A stretch of 64,000 nt of DNA. It comes from Saitoella complicata NRRL Y-17804 (taxonomy: Eukaryota; Ascomycota; Saitoellomycetes; Saitoellales; Saitoellaceae). Made by a program: the position numbers and the translations under genes. The notes under the pieces are model-generated. The model worked only from the letters and a program-made list of their open reading frames with translations. It ran no database searches and was not told where the DNA came from. This document shows positions 41,219-52,277 of the stretch, in pieces. The stretch lies in the NCBI RefSeq assembly GCF_001661265.1, contig NW_017567007.1:51476-115475 (forward strand), in the 5' to 3' direction. Every line of letters begins with the position of its first letter. Position 1 is the first letter of the stretch.

Positions 41219-43357
41219 ATGGGAGACGACTCCAATCCTCGAGATACAATTCGTATTCTCATTGCGACCGACAACCATGTTGGTTACCTTGAGCGCGATC
41301 CTGTCCGTGGAAATGACTCCATGGTCGCCTTTGACGAGGTGATGCAACTTGCGAAGTCTGAGGATGTGGATATGGTCCTATTGGGCGGTGACCTATTCCA
41401 TGAAAACAAGCCAAGTCGAAAGGCACTGTATCAGTGCATGCGGAGTATTCGCCTAAATTCTTACGGGGATAAGCCGTGTGAGCTACGAGTATTGAGTGAC
41501 CAATCTGTGGCGACGGAGGATACGTATGCTCTTCAAAGTCTATCACTAGCAAAAGTCGAGGACTGACGAGCTTACAGTGCCGTCGCACATCTAAACTACG
41601 AAGACCCCGATATCAACGTCGCCATTCCCGTCTTCTCCATCCACGGAAACCACGACGACCCCTCCGGCGAAGGTCGTTTTTGCGCCCTCGACATTCTGCA
41701 AGTAGCAGGCCTCGTCAACTACTTTGGACGTGTCCCCGAAAATGACGACATCAGTGTTCGTCCGATCCTGCTCCAGAAGGGCGAAACGAAACTCGCGTTA
41801 TACGGTCTTTCTAACGTCCGAGACGAGAGGCTGTTTCGCAGTTTTAGGGATGGGAAGGTGAGGTTCATGAGGCCTGCTATGGGTCCGGGAGGAAAGGACG
41901 AATGGTTCAATTTGATTGCGGTACACCAGAATCATACGAGTCATACGGAGACGGGGTACCTCCCTGAATCCTTCATCCAAGATTTCTTCGACATGGTCCT
42001 CTGGGGCCACGAACACGATTGCCACATCGAACCCCGCCTCAACACCGAGCAGAACTTCCACGTCATCCAACCTGGGAGTAGTGTTGCGACGAGTTTGAGT
42101 GCGGGTGAGAGTATCCCGAAACACGTGGGTGTGCTGAGTATCCATAAGAAATCGTTTTCGTTGAAGACGATTAGGTTGACGAGTGTGAGGCCGTTTGTGA
42201 TTAGGGATATTTCGTTGAGCGACGAAAAAGCCATCAGACCGAATACGGAGAACAAGTCGTCTGTGACGGCGTTCTTGATTGAGCAGGTGGAGGAATGCAT
42301 TACGGAGGCAATCGAGGAGTGGCGAGAGGCACAGGGCCCAGAAGACCGGGACAAGACACCTCCGTTACCTCTCGTACGGTTGAGGGTCGACTACGCAGGA
42401 GGATATGACGTCGAAAACCCGCAACGCTTCTCCAACCGCTTCGTCGGTAAAGTCGCGAACTCGGGTGACGTCGTCCTCTTCCATCGCAAACGCGCCCAAG
42501 CGACTCGCAAAGCCCGCACAAACATCGACGTTGACGACACAGATCTCCTAGCAGAACACGACTCACTCGACAAGATAAAAATCCAAACTCTGGTAAACGA
42601 CGTTCTTTCCAAACAAACACTTGCGATTTTAGCCGAGAATGGATTAGGGGACGCGATTTCGCAATATGTGGATAAGGATGATAAGAATGCTGTTAAGCAG
42701 TTTGTAGATGATACGTTGACGACGCAGATGAAGACGTTGATGAGGATGGATGTGCGGGAGGAGGATATTGACGGGGCGATTGAGGCGCAGAAGGAGAAGG
42801 AGGCTGAGAAGTTTGCCAAGAAGGTTGGGAGGGAGGAGCAAGGAGCAAGGAAGAAGGCGGTTGAGAATGATGGGCTTAGTGAAGATGACATGCCCCCGCC
42901 TAGGAGGAGGCAGGTGGCGAGGGATGATGACGAGGATGAGGAGGAGGAAGAAGAGGAAGAGCCGCAGCCGAGTATTCGGACGACGAAGCGGGCGCCGGCC
43001 GCCAAGAAAGCTGCTCCGGCGAGAAAGGCGGCGGCTACGTCTACAGGGAGAGGACGAGGGAAGAAAGCCAAGAGTCCAACACTGGAAATCTCAGATGCAG
43101 AAGACGATATCATCGACGACGAAGAGGACGATTTTGAGAGTGTACAATCTACGCGTCGGAAGGCACCATCGCGGGCGATGCCGCCGCCGAAAGCCAAGGC
43201 CGCACCAGCGAGACGAGGAGCAGCGCGTCAAGCGCAACTGACATTCTCGCAACCCAGTCAAGCACCGAGTCAAACTCCAAGGAAAAGGGCAGCCGTGGAA
43301 ATCAGTGACGACGAAGACGATGGATTCGAGAGCATGAAGAGACCTGGTGGTAGATAA
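41219..43357 (+). CDS. MRE11: Double-strand break repair nuclease Mre11
   Basis: Two exons (41219-41523, 41578-43357; 54-bp intron GTATGC...CAG) give 694 residues. Phosphoesterase motifs are in order: [52 protein letters not shown] and [10 protein letters not shown]. The capping domain includes RLRVDY followed by [16 protein letters not shown]. The C-terminus is acidic with basic/Ala/Pro tracts and RG motifs and ends near [18 protein letters not shown], as in fungal Mre11. With Rad50 and Nbs1/Xrs2 it resects DNA ends and maintains telomeres. All metal-binding residues visible in these motifs are intact. Confidence 0.96.
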
Positions 43358-43623
43358 TGTTAACATTTAACTCGTCTTGTAATAAGTCAGGGGTTAAGCG
43401 GCGGAGTTCTTGCCCCGCTTGGCATGGCCTGCGAATGTACCGGTCGGTTAATGCGGCAAACTTGGACAGTTGGGCGAACGCGCGTCCAGCTGCAGAGTGA
43501 TTGTCGGCGCGGAACGAGAATAATAAGCATCCGTTCCGAGAACGTTAAAAGCAAGACCCCTGCTGCGGTAAGGATGGGGACCAGCATACATCCAGGGTAG
43601 CATAGCATACACCCCCAGCGACA

Positions 43624-45198
43624 ATGGACAGCGAACATAGGGATATCGAGAAGGGTCCTCAGACGGACGGCATGCCTCCAAAGATCGGCGGGCCTGGGAC
43701 GGAAGGCGCAGAACACACCGTCTCCTCCACCTCCTCGACCGAAACGAAGGAAATCAACTACGGTGGCCCCAATGGCCTTCACAACGAAATCGACTGGAAG
43801 GATTACATTGTTGACTTCAATGGCAAAGACGACCCGGAGCACCCTCACAATTGGCCAATGCGCAAGACGTTGACGACGGCGATCATCTTGGGGTATACGA
43901 CGTTGTGTTCCGCGTGGGGATCTTCGGTGTTCTCGCCAGGACAGGCCTACGTACAAGCTGAATTTGGGATTTCTCATGAGGTTGCGACACTTACTCTCTC
44001 GCTTTACGTCTTGGGATTCGCATTCGGTCCCCTGTTGTGGGGTCCCCTCTCCGAAAACATCGGCAGAAAACCACCTCTCATTATCGGCATGCTTGGCTTC
44101 TCCATCTTCCAGATTGCAGTCGCAGTAGCAAAGGACGTGCAAACCGTCATGCTCGGCCGCTTCTTCGGTGGTGTTTTCGCATCGTGCCCACTTGCCGTCG
44201 TCGGTGCTGCGTTCGCGGATATGTTCAATCAGCAGTGGCGCGGTAAGGCTATGACGATCTTCGCGGCGATGGTGTTCATGGGACCCATGGCTGCACCGAT
44301 TGTGGGTGGGTTTATTGCGAAGAGTTATTTGGGGTGGAGGTGGACGGAGTATATCACTGCCATCATGGGGTTCTTTGCGCTCTTCCTCGATTTGTTCTTC
44401 TTCTCCGAATGTTATGCGCCGGCCATCTTGGCGAACAAGGCTAAGCGTCTCAGGAAGGAGACTGGAAACTGGGCCTGGCACGCGAAACTTGAGGAGAAAA
44501 CTCTCACTCCCAGGGATATGGTCAGGGATCTTGTTGGCCGTCCCTTCTACTTGTTGTTCCGCGAACCGATTATCTTGTTGATGACTATCTATACCGCCTT
44601 CGTTTACGGTATCCTTTACCTCTTCCTCACCGCCTACGGTTACGAGTTTGCCCTCATCCGCCACTGGGAGCTTGGAGTTTCATCTCTCCCCTACGTCGGT
44701 CTCATGGTCGGTGAGATGATCGGTTGTGGAATCGTCTTGGCGTTCGAGCCTTACTATCTTCGTCGTTGTATGGCCAAGGGCGGAAAGCCTGACCCGGAGG
44801 CGCGTTTGCCGCCTATGATTATTGGTTCGGTGTTTTTCGCTGCTGGGTTGTTCTGGTTCGGCTGGACGGGTAAGCCGTCTATTCACTGGATCGTGCCGTC
44901 CTTGTCTGGAATCTTCACTGGTATCGGGTTGATGACCATCTTCTTGCAAGCCATCAACTACATCATCGACACCTTCTTGATGGTCGCCGCGACTGCCCTT
45001 GCCGCAAACACCTTCCTCCGTTCCTTGTTTGGAGCCGCATTTCCGTTGTTTGCCCTCCAGATGTACCAGAACTTGGGTGTTGATTGGGCGAGTAGTTTGT
45101 GTGGGTTTATCGCCGTTGCGCTTATTCCCATTCCTATCTTGTTCTTTTATTACGGACCCAAGATTCGGGGGATGTCGAAGAATGCGCCGAAGATCTAA
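43624..45198 (+). CDS. MFS transporter, DHA1 drug/polyamine:H+ antiporter type
   Basis: An intronless 524-residue membrane protein with about 12 transmembrane segments. Just before the first helix is DPEHPHNWPMRKT, the 'D.(N/H)P.NWP..K' signature of the fungal DHA1 group. Motif A appears as GPLSENIGRKPPLI, and motif C-like GPMAAPIVGGFI follows in helix 5. A central cytoplasmic loop (NKAKRLRKETGNW...LEEKTLTPRDMVRD) separates the halves. Relatives include Flu1, Tpo and benomyl/fluconazole-resistance pumps. It probably exports drugs, polyamines or metabolites at the plasma membrane; substrate not deducible. Confidence 0.88.
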   Translation: MDSEHRDIEKGPQTDGMPPKIGGPGTEGAEHTVSSTSSTETKEINYGGPNGLHNEIDWKDYIVDFNGKDDPEHPHNWPMRKTLTTAIILGYTTLCSAWGSSVFSPGQAYVQAEFGISHEVATLTLSLYVLGFAFGPLLWGPLSENIGRKPPLIIGMLGFSIFQIAVAVAKDVQTVMLGRFFGGVFASCPLAVVGAAFADMFNQQWRGKAMTIFAAMVFMGPMAAPIVGGFIAKSYLGWRWTEYITAIMGFFALFLDLFFFSECYAPAILANKAKRLRKETGNWAWHAKLEEKTLTPRDMVRDLVGRPFYLLFREPIILLMTIYTAFVYGILYLFLTAYGYEFALIRHWELGVSSLPYVGLMVGEMIGCGIVLAFEPYYLRRCMAKGGKPDPEARLPPMIIGSVFFAAGLFWFGWTGKPSIHWIVPSLSGIFTGIGLMTIFLQAINYIIDTFLMVAATALAANTFLRSLFGAAFPLFALQMYQNLGVDWASSLCGFIAVALIPIPILFFYYGPKIRGMSKNAPKI

Positions 45199-45444
45199 GT
45201 TGGAAGGAGATATTTGTGGATTTTTGCAGAAGGCAGCGGGACTGGCGGGAACTTTTTGACACACTGCTTACGATTCTGAGACTCGCTGATCGCCCAGAGT
45301 CATGCTCGTTACTATAGAATTTTTTTTTTTGTCATACCTATCTATCGCGGACTGCTCTCATACTTATGGACATCAATAATATTTACTTCACACACCTACT
45401 CATCTTGCTCTATCCTTCCATATTATACAGCCATATTTGACAAT

Positions 45445-46302
45445 CTAATGGAACATGGAGTTCTGCTTCACGAACATCTCCCCAAAAGTCTCCTGCCAAG
45501 CCTTCGCCCTCGGCTCCGCAAACCCAGGGGCAACCTCATCACGTCCCTCCTCCATCTGGCTCTCAACCTGGTTGATGAATTCCTCGACAGTCAAGGACAT
45601 GGGGTTCTTCTCCTTCTTGTTGTTGTCAGGGTCGGAGTGGTCGCGGTGCAAATCGGTACCCACGAGAGGAGGCGCAACCTCGATGACCTTGACCTTGGTG
45701 TCACGGAGTTGGTAACGGAGGGAGAGGGTGTAAGAGTGGATGAAGGCCTTCGTGGCAGAATACACTGGGCAGAGCGTGAGAGGAACGAATGCGAGGCCGG
45801 AGGAAACAGTGATGATCGCTCCCGAAGGCTTAGAGAGGATGTGGGGGAGGAAGTGAGCGGTCAAGTTCACGACTCCGGTAATGTTGGTCTGGATCTCCGA
45901 CTCAGCTCCGGAGGTGAAGGCATCGATCTTGGAGGAATCGGTGAGGGAAGTGAAGGAGAGGGGTTTCTGGATACCAGCGTTGTTGACGAGGCAGTCGACC
46001 TCGGGGTGCTCCTTGAGGAGATCGGACACGAAGGAGGCGAAGGTCTCGGTCTTGGAGGTGTCGAGGACGACGTAGGAGAGCTTAGGGTTGTTCAACTGCT
46101 TGACAGTGGCCTGGAGGTTAGACTCGGTACGGCCGGCGATGATGACTTGCTATAGGGAGTGTTAGGGTTGTGGATCGAGGATGACAAATCAGATCAGAGG
46201 ACGAACCTTGCCCTTGGAGAGGAAAAGCTGAGCAATTGCCTTGCCAAGACCACCACCTCCACCGGTGACGAGAGCGCAGTTCCAGTTGAAGCTTCCAGAC
46301 AT
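45445..46302 (-). CDS. Short-chain dehydrogenase/reductase (DltE-like)
   Basis: Two minus-strand exons (46302-46207, 46149-45445) join as LSKGK-QVIIAGR, giving 266 residues. The classical SDR features are present: LVTGGGGGLGKAIA (cofactor-binding TGxxxGxG), CLVNNAGIQ, an active-site Ser in ITVSSGLA, and YSATKAF (YxxxK). The segment VIEVAPPLVGTDL, then EEFINQVESQMEEG, resembles the DltE-type cytosolic oxidoreductases of fungi. The Arg after VIIAGR suggests NADP(H) preference (inference). Substrate unknown. Confidence 0.88.
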
Positions 46303-46682
46303 TTTGATTAATAGGATTGAGATTGTTCTGGAGGTCGAGGATGGATTTGGTGTGACGTTTTCCTCGGTCGATCAGCTGCAAGAAAGCGCGCCGGCGCCGG
46401 CAGATTCGAAATCCCGTTTTGCCGTGCTTGGCGTAGGAGATGTCAATAATTGCCGACGACGAATGGACCGAGAGTAAGGGCTTATATTGAGGAATGAATT
46501 GGAATGATAATAGTTGTGGTCACTCCAGCTACAGCCACAGCTACCAGTTTAAGCTACTGTTATGATAGCGAGCGGTGGACAAGTTCATGTTCAACCATGG
46601 ATTATAGGTAGCTAAGATCAGGCAGCCTCCCTCGAGACCGGGGTATCATGTTTTTGACGGGTATCTCTAATCATACTCTCCC
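46303..46682. other. Intergenic between the SDR and malic enzyme genes
   Basis: No gene seen; SDR promoter (a TATAAG on the minus strand near 46485) and malic enzyme 3' flank. Confidence 0.4.
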
Positions 46683-48473
46683 CTAAGCCGAAAACGCATC
46701 CCACATACTCTCCCTAACAAACTCCAACAGTCCCTCCTCATCTCCCGCCAACTTCCTACACTCCTCACTCTCACAAACGCCCTCCTCAACCGCCTTCTTA
46801 ATAACTCCCGCGGCAACAATCGCACTAATCTCCCTAATCCTGCTCAGCTCGGGATAAACGAGTCCTCTGGACTGTTCGTCTTCGCTTAGGGATGACGCGA
46901 GGGATTCGGCGGAGGCATAGATCATGGTTTCGGTTATCCGGGAGGCCTTGGAGAGGATTGCGCCGAGTCCGATACCGGGGAAGACATACATGTTGTTTCC
47001 TTGTCCTGGTTGGCGTCTTGTGCCGTCGTAGTCTTGCGCGGCGAATGGGGAACCGGAGGCGAAGACGACGCGGCCACCTGTTGCGTTCAGGGCTTCAGAG
47101 TAGGTACATTCGGAGCAGTGAGAGGGGTTGGAGAGGGGGAATACGACGGGTCTTTCGTTGAGCTCGCCCATGCGTTTGAGAATTGAGGGGGTGAACGCGC
47201 CACCAATGGTCGAGAGTCCGAGGAGTGCTGTGGGTTTCACAAATTCCAAGACTTCATCCAAGGTTCGGGGGTTCTGTCCGTTGTTGTCGTCGCGGGCAAA
47301 GTAGAGCTTGTGTTCAGCGAGGTTGTCACCACGGTCATGCGCCACGAGACCCTTCGAGTCCACGAGCCAGACGCGACGACGGGCTTCTTCCTCAGTCAAG
47401 CCACCGTCGAACTGGATCCATTGCGCGATCATCTTCGCGACACCGACACCTGCGGATCCGGCACCGAAGAAGACGATACGCTGGTCCTGAGGCTTCACGC
47501 CCGAAATCTCGGCGGCGCGCTTGACACCCGCAACAACAACGGCCCCAGTTCCCTGGATATCGTCGTTGAAGGAAGCGTACTGGTCACGGTACCGGTCCAG
47601 GTATTCGAAGGCGCGGTCAGCGATGAAGTCCTCGAATTGGATAACCATAGCAGGGAATCGTGCATGGAGTGCTTGCATAACTTCGTCCATGAACGCAGTC
47701 GCGACTTCCTTTGCTGGACGTTCTTGGCGGAGACCAAGGTAGAGGGGGTTATTCAGCAACTCCTCATTATTAGTACCGAGGTCGATTTGGATACCGATGG
47801 TAAATTGGGGGTCGATACCCGCACATGCGGTATAGAGGGAGAGTTTGCCGAGGGGAATACCCATACCGCCCAATCCGAGATCCCCAAGTCCGAGGATTCG
47901 GGAGCCGTCAGTGATGACGCAGATTTCCGGAAGTCCGGATCCAGAGACGGCGTCAGGGTATCCCTGGACTTTTGCCCACTCGTCGACAACTTGTGCGATC
48001 TGACCTTGTTGGGTGAGGTTGAGGTACATACCCTCTACATATGTCCTCGCACCAACGGGGAAGATCTCGCTGAATTTCTGGCATGCGAGGCCGACGGTGG
48101 GGGTGTAGACGAGTGGAGTGTACTGTTCGGTCGCGCTCTGCATGAGCTTGTAGAATGCTTTTCTGGCTTCACCGCCTTCTCTTCGGAGGGAAGCGAGGTA
48201 CATGTATTTATCGAGGTCGGTGTGCTTGACGTCCAATTGCGCCTTGATCCGTTGTGCGTCGAGTTGCCATGACTTCATTGAGGTCTCCTTGGTATTTTGG
48301 AGGCCGAATGGCATGAGGGCCGAGGAAATGACGGGCGGGTTGACCGTCTTGGTGTTTATTTGGTGAGGCATCGTCGTGTGAAAATGGTTCGCGAAGGAGG
48401 AGAGACGTGATAGGATATTGGAGCTGATCCGTGTAGGAGAAGCCGATCGCATGAAATATGGTAGACCCGTCAT
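46683..48473 (-). CDS. MAE1: Malic enzyme, probably mitochondrial
   Basis: An intronless 596-residue enzyme that oxidatively decarboxylates malate to pyruvate and CO2. Signatures: LVYTPTVGLACQ (catalytic Tyr), SGLPEICVITDGSRILGLGD, LGGMGIPLGKLSLY, IQFEDF and FNDDIQGTGAVVVAG (metal-binding Glu/Asp), the dinucleotide fold FFGAGSAGVGVA, and PLSNPSHCSECT. The first 34 residues (MTGLPYFMRSASPTRISSNI..., then LSRLSSFANHFHTT) are basic and Ser-rich with no acids, a typical mitochondrial presequence; a second ATG (MPHQINTK) follows at residue 35. Initiation there would give a cytosolic form. Cofactor preference cannot be decided. Confidence 0.93.
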   Translation of the reverse strand: MTGLPYFMRSASPTRISSNILSRLSSFANHFHTTMPHQINTKTVNPPVISSALMPFGLQNTKETSMKSWQLDAQRIKAQLDVKHTDLDKYMYLASLRREGGEARKAFYKLMQSATEQYTPLVYTPTVGLACQKFSEIFPVGARTYVEGMYLNLTQQGQIAQVVDEWAKVQGYPDAVSGSGLPEICVITDGSRILGLGDLGLGGMGIPLGKLSLYTACAGIDPQFTIGIQIDLGTNNEELLNNPLYLGLRQERPAKEVATAFMDEVMQALHARFPAMVIQFEDFIADRAFEYLDRYRDQYASFNDDIQGTGAVVVAGVKRAAEISGVKPQDQRIVFFGAGSAGVGVAKMIAQWIQFDGGLTEEEARRRVWLVDSKGLVAHDRGDNLAEHKLYFARDDNNGQNPRTLDEVLEFVKPTALLGLSTIGGAFTPSILKRMGELNERPVVFPLSNPSHCSECTYSEALNATGGRVVFASGSPFAAQDYDGTRRQPGQGNNMYVFPGIGLGAILSKASRITETMIYASAESLASSLSEDEQSRGLVYPELSRIREISAIVAAGVIKKAVEEGVCESEECRKLAGDEEGLLEFVRESMWDAFSA

Positions 48474-49029
48474 CGAGAAGAGAGCAGACAGAACCCTTCT
48501 TATACTCCGGGCTTCAGGTGAGAGACTCGAAATGTTCGAGGGAGTCGTCGGATGTATGCGACCGATCTGCGGGGGAATTAAACGTCAGGGAGGGCGGTGA
48601 TTGGTTTCCGCGCACGGGCGTTGGCGGTGAGGGTGGAGAGCTGCGTCCGTCCCGCTCCGAGGCCTGGGAAGCGGGAGTTAATTCAGCCGACGCGTACGAG
48701 CTTCCGCGGGAGCACAGCGACGGTGATTGGATACGGAAGCGGATGAGTTGGGAGTGACTCGCGTCGAGTGTAGACGTCTACGGGTTCCCTACAACTACTA
48801 CACCGACAGCTGAATCGAGACAGCGGTCTTCCCGCTCCTCCGCGCTCAATGTCGCCTATGACGCCGAAGCCGGTGTGGCTGGTGCGTTCCGGAAGATCTC
48901 GGGGTTTGCTCGAGTGGCTCTCCGTTTGTGCGGTGCTCCGCCTCGCTTATGGATGGTGCTTGTAGCTTGTACGCTAATATACGATTGCTATGTACCCAAG
49001 CTATGGTCCGTGCGCGAAACCCTCCTATC
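48474..49029. other. Intergenic between malic enzyme and monooxygenase genes
   Basis: About 0.55 kb with no recognisable gene. GC-rich part near 48580-48730; otherwise promoter of malic enzyme and 3' flank of the monooxygenase. Confidence 0.4.
48499..48504 (-). promoter_or_regulatory. TATA-like element unusually close to the malic enzyme start
   Basis: TATAAG on the minus strand, 26 bp upstream of the first ATG and about 130 bp upstream of the second in-frame ATG. It is compatible with some transcripts starting at or after the first ATG. Confidence 0.3.
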
Positions 49030-50922
49030 CTAGTACCCTAACTGAACAGCTGCCATGGTCGAAAGACCGAGGGCGAGGGCGGCGGCGATGGCGTGGGACG
49101 GGGTTATCGTGATTGTTTGACGTTCGCCGGAGTAGGATCCGCCGGTCGTGCTATAATCATCCCAATTCACGCGTTTCGTGCGATTCTGGTACTCCACCAC
49201 CGTGCCGCACCTATTCTTGTATTAGCATCCCGTAGTAATAGAGTACTGTGAACATACCAGTTGTTGGTGATCAACCCATCCTCCCTCTTATACCAACTCC
49301 TACAATTGGGGCTCGCAAATGAAGTTCCTCCCAACCTCTCCTGCACCTCATTGAAGTACTTTTCACACGCCCTTTCCTTCACAGTCACGCTCTTAACCCT
49401 CTTTTCCAAGACTGGTTTGACAAGTTGACATATATACTCAGATTGAGCCTCAATCATGAGGATGATCGAGTTGTGACCCAGGTTTGTGTTTGGGCCGTAT
49501 GTCATGGCAAAGTTAGGCAGGTGCGGGACTGTGATACCGTAGTGCGCGATTGGAGCACCAGCTTTGTCCCAAATGTCCGAAATCGATGTAGAGTTTTCTC
49601 CACGAACAGTAATCGGGTGCAGGAATTGCTGAGATTTGAACCCGGTTGCGAGGACGAGGAGGTCGCAATTATGGAGGGTGCCGGAAAGTGTCACAGGACC
49701 CGCTGGGGTTATGGAGGCGATTGGGTCAGTTTCGAGAGTGACGTTTGATTTTGTCAACGCGTTATAGTAGTCATCGCTGATGATCTGCACCTCTGATCAG
49801 CTTCGACATACCGGAGAGAGGAGGACAGAGGACTTACTACACGTTTACACCCAATCGGATAGTCCGCCTTCAACTTCTCCCTCATCTCCTTATCCTGCAC
49901 CTGCGCCTCCAACATTCCTAAACTCAAGGCCATCAATCCCTTCGCCACCTCACTCTCGGGGTGCACGATCGGCTCGTAGGTACTTTCGCGGAAGTTCATC
50001 AATTGCTGACGATAGTACTTCCGGATGGGTGAAATCCGGTACAGGAGGCGCTTGTAAGTAGGAATTGGTGCGTCGAGGCGGGGGACGACCCAGTTTGGGG
50101 TGCGTTGGAAAATGGTCAAGCTTTTAGCTTCTTTCTGGATTTCGGGGATGATTTGAACGGCCCTACAAGCATCGTGTTAGCTCGCCGCGACACTTGGAGG
50201 AGAGTGGAGGGTAGGGGAGAGTAAATACGTTGCGCCATTGCCGATGATACAAACTTTCTCCCCAGCGTAATTGTAGGTCTTATCCCAACGGGCTGAATGC
50301 ATGATGCGGCCCTGGAAGGTATCGAAGCCCGGAATGTCCGTGGGAAAGTGAGGTTGGTTGAGTTGGCCGACGCAGCTAACGAGCTATACATGTGGTAAGT
50401 TTTGAAACTAATAGGGGAAGAAGGTAGACGGACAAGCTGTGATGTGATTGTGTAAGAGGGGGTGTACTCCCCTTCCTTCGTGCCGGGATTGATCTTGACT
50501 TTAGTATTCCAGACTTGATTCTCGTCATCCTGCCGGACATGTCAGTGCGAATACTGACTGGGGCGTGAGAGATGTAAACAAACCCAAACAGCATCCTCGA
50601 CCTCACTATTAAACCTGATCTTACTATACAAGCCCCACTTTTCCGCAACCTTGATAAAATACTCCAAGATCTCATCCTGCAACGGATACTCCCTCGTCCA
50701 CTCCGAATTCGGCTCGAACGAGTACGAATAGAGGTGTGAAAACACGTCACACGCCGCACCGGGGTAGCGATTGTCGAACCAGGTACCGCCGATTCCGGCC
50801 GACTTTTCGAGGATGACGAAGTCGTGGAGGTTGAGTTTGCGAATGAGGTCGATGGCGATGCAGAGGCCGGAGATGCCCGCGCCAATGATGACGACTGGGG
50901 TTTGGGTGGTGGGTGTGGGCAT
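49030..50922 (-). CDS. Baeyer-Villiger-type flavin monooxygenase
   Basis: A multi-exon minus-strand gene. Exon 1 (from 50922) has the FAD-binding GAGISG, then EKSAGIGGTWFDNRYPGAACD, DVFSHLYSYSF and EYPLQDEILEYF. The next exons give DDENQVWNTKV and the Baeyer-Villiger fingerprint FQGRIMHSARWD, followed by the NADPH-binding IIGNGAT. Then come TIFQRTPNWVVPR, CDLLVLATGFKSQQF, GPNTNLGHNSII and a last short exon with WCGTVVEYQNRTKRVNW. Introns are short GT-AG. The final 25 residues are hydrophobic (AIAAALALGLSTMAAVQLGY) and could anchor the protein to a membrane. It inserts oxygen into ketones or oxygenates heteroatoms using NADPH and FAD; substrate unknown. Internal exon boundaries near 50390-50530 are less certain. 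Confidence 0.85.
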
Positions 50923-51300
50923 TGTCGTGTGCTAGGGAGGGTTGAAAGGGGACTACAGAACTACATTGAGGATGAAGAGCGTATAAAAGGATCAGGCAGA
51001 TGATTTATCATGGTGAGGGGAAGGTCGGGTAACGGCAGTCGTGTAGGGACATGTGATGCGAAGATGAACAAGGTTCCACTTGACCCATTACGCTAGGTCA
51101 GAGAGTCTCCGTGTTTGGGCAGCTGAGCAAGCGTGCGACATCTCAGGGCATCTCCGAAACTGCGGTTTGCGCCTGCCGAAGTGGGGTATAGTCGAGTTCT
51201 AAAGTCATGCAAATCACGTGTAGTGCGCATGTGCGGGGAAAAAGTTGTAGACCCCGAGAACAAAAACCCTTAATACTCGACGACTAAAAGTCTAGGATTG
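50923..51300. other. Intergenic upstream of the monooxygenase
   Basis: No gene seen. It separates ordinary genes from the decayed, transposon-rich region on the right. Confidence 0.4.
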
Positions 51301-51880
51301 ATGGTTGAGGTCGATCCTGAGCCAGGTCAACGGAGGGCATCTTCTCGTGCCTCAAATTCCCGGATTCGGCACACCGTCGAGGTGCCACCACCAGCTACTG
51401 CCCCACCGCGGTTCCCGCGGCAAAACCTGTCAACCTACACCCAGCGTCTCCAGCAATTCGAGAGGTGATTCAAGCGTCCAATGATGATGAGTGGGCCTTG
51501 GAGGACTTGCAGAACGATCCTCTCTGCCCTGAAGACATCTCCGCTTCCGACCATGCCCTTAACGTCGGGTACCAGATCATTCGCGGTTCGACAACATCCT
51601 CGATGTCTCGACTGCGCTCCGCTGAAGACTTCGAGCAATTGAAGGAGACCCTTGCAGGCCTTCAACAGCATGGGCAGGTAAAGGGAAGAAGTGGGCTGTT
51701 CATATTACGCTCAAGACTGATTTCAGACCTGCCGACAGTACCAGCGGTGAATCCGACGGTGAACTACCCAATGCTGCTAGGACGAATAAAGGCGAAAAGA
51801 AGTACGGTAACAACCCTACGGAGCGTATGCTGAAGGATATTGAGAAGGCAACGACACACTGGTTCCTAATTCTGTAAACG
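51301..51880 (+). pseudogene. Remnant of an unidentified protein gene
   Basis: From the ATG at 51301 a frame reads 57 codons (…QNLSTYTQRLQQFER) and stops. Protein-like sequence continues in the next frame (VIQASNDDEWALEDLQNDPLCP, in part; FEQLKETLAGLQQHGQ) and then in a third (ADSTSGESDGELPNAART, then NPTERMLKDIEKATTHW). A gtaaag...tttcag segment between 51677 and 51726 could be an intron but does not restore the frame. The family is not recognised. Confidence 0.45.
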
Positions 51881-51972
51881 GTGGACTTGTGCTTTCCAGT
51901 CCATTCAGCAATGTCACTCACAGGCTGACCACGGAGGCGAATTGCGAATAACCAGAGCGCGCACCGTATCAT
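51840..51972 (-). mobile_element. Transposase N-terminal helix-turn-helix remnant
   Basis: The minus-strand frame gives RCALWLFAIRLRGQPVSDIA, then EWTGKHKSTVYRI, which has the look of the first helix-turn-helix of a Tc1/mariner-type transposase. No catalytic DDE domain follows it here. Confidence 0.4.
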
Positions 51973-52277
51973 GAACTCATTTGCCTACCATATGATGACG
52001 CGTCCTGGTCTCCTAGGCCCTTGGTTGTCGAGTATGAAGGGTTTTTTGTTTCGACATTTGCTACTTTTTTTCGGATGCGCATACCCACACGTGATTCGCA
52101 TGACTTTAGAACTCGACTATACAGCGCTTTTCATAAGTTTAGTCAAACGCGGGATTTTCAGGGCAGGGCGCGCCAGGTCAACTCCAGCAACTTGACTTCC
52201 ACGGAAACACAAAAGACCTTGTATCTCAAGCTACAGACCAGATATCGATAAGCCGACTTCAGCAATGACTTTGGGCA

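Noticed and set aside
43387-44664. 425-codon minus-strand frame over the MFS gene
   Set aside because: Antisense to a well-supported 12-helix transporter; composition typical of a shadow frame.
47310-48272. 320-codon plus-strand frame inside the malic enzyme gene
   Set aside because: Opposite strand of a complete, conserved enzyme; no independent homology.
51216-51245. tagtgcgcatgtgcgggg as another copy of the inverted repeat at 53382/55392
   Set aside because: Only part of the core matches and GC-rich alternating sequence makes chance similarity likely; no target duplication seen.
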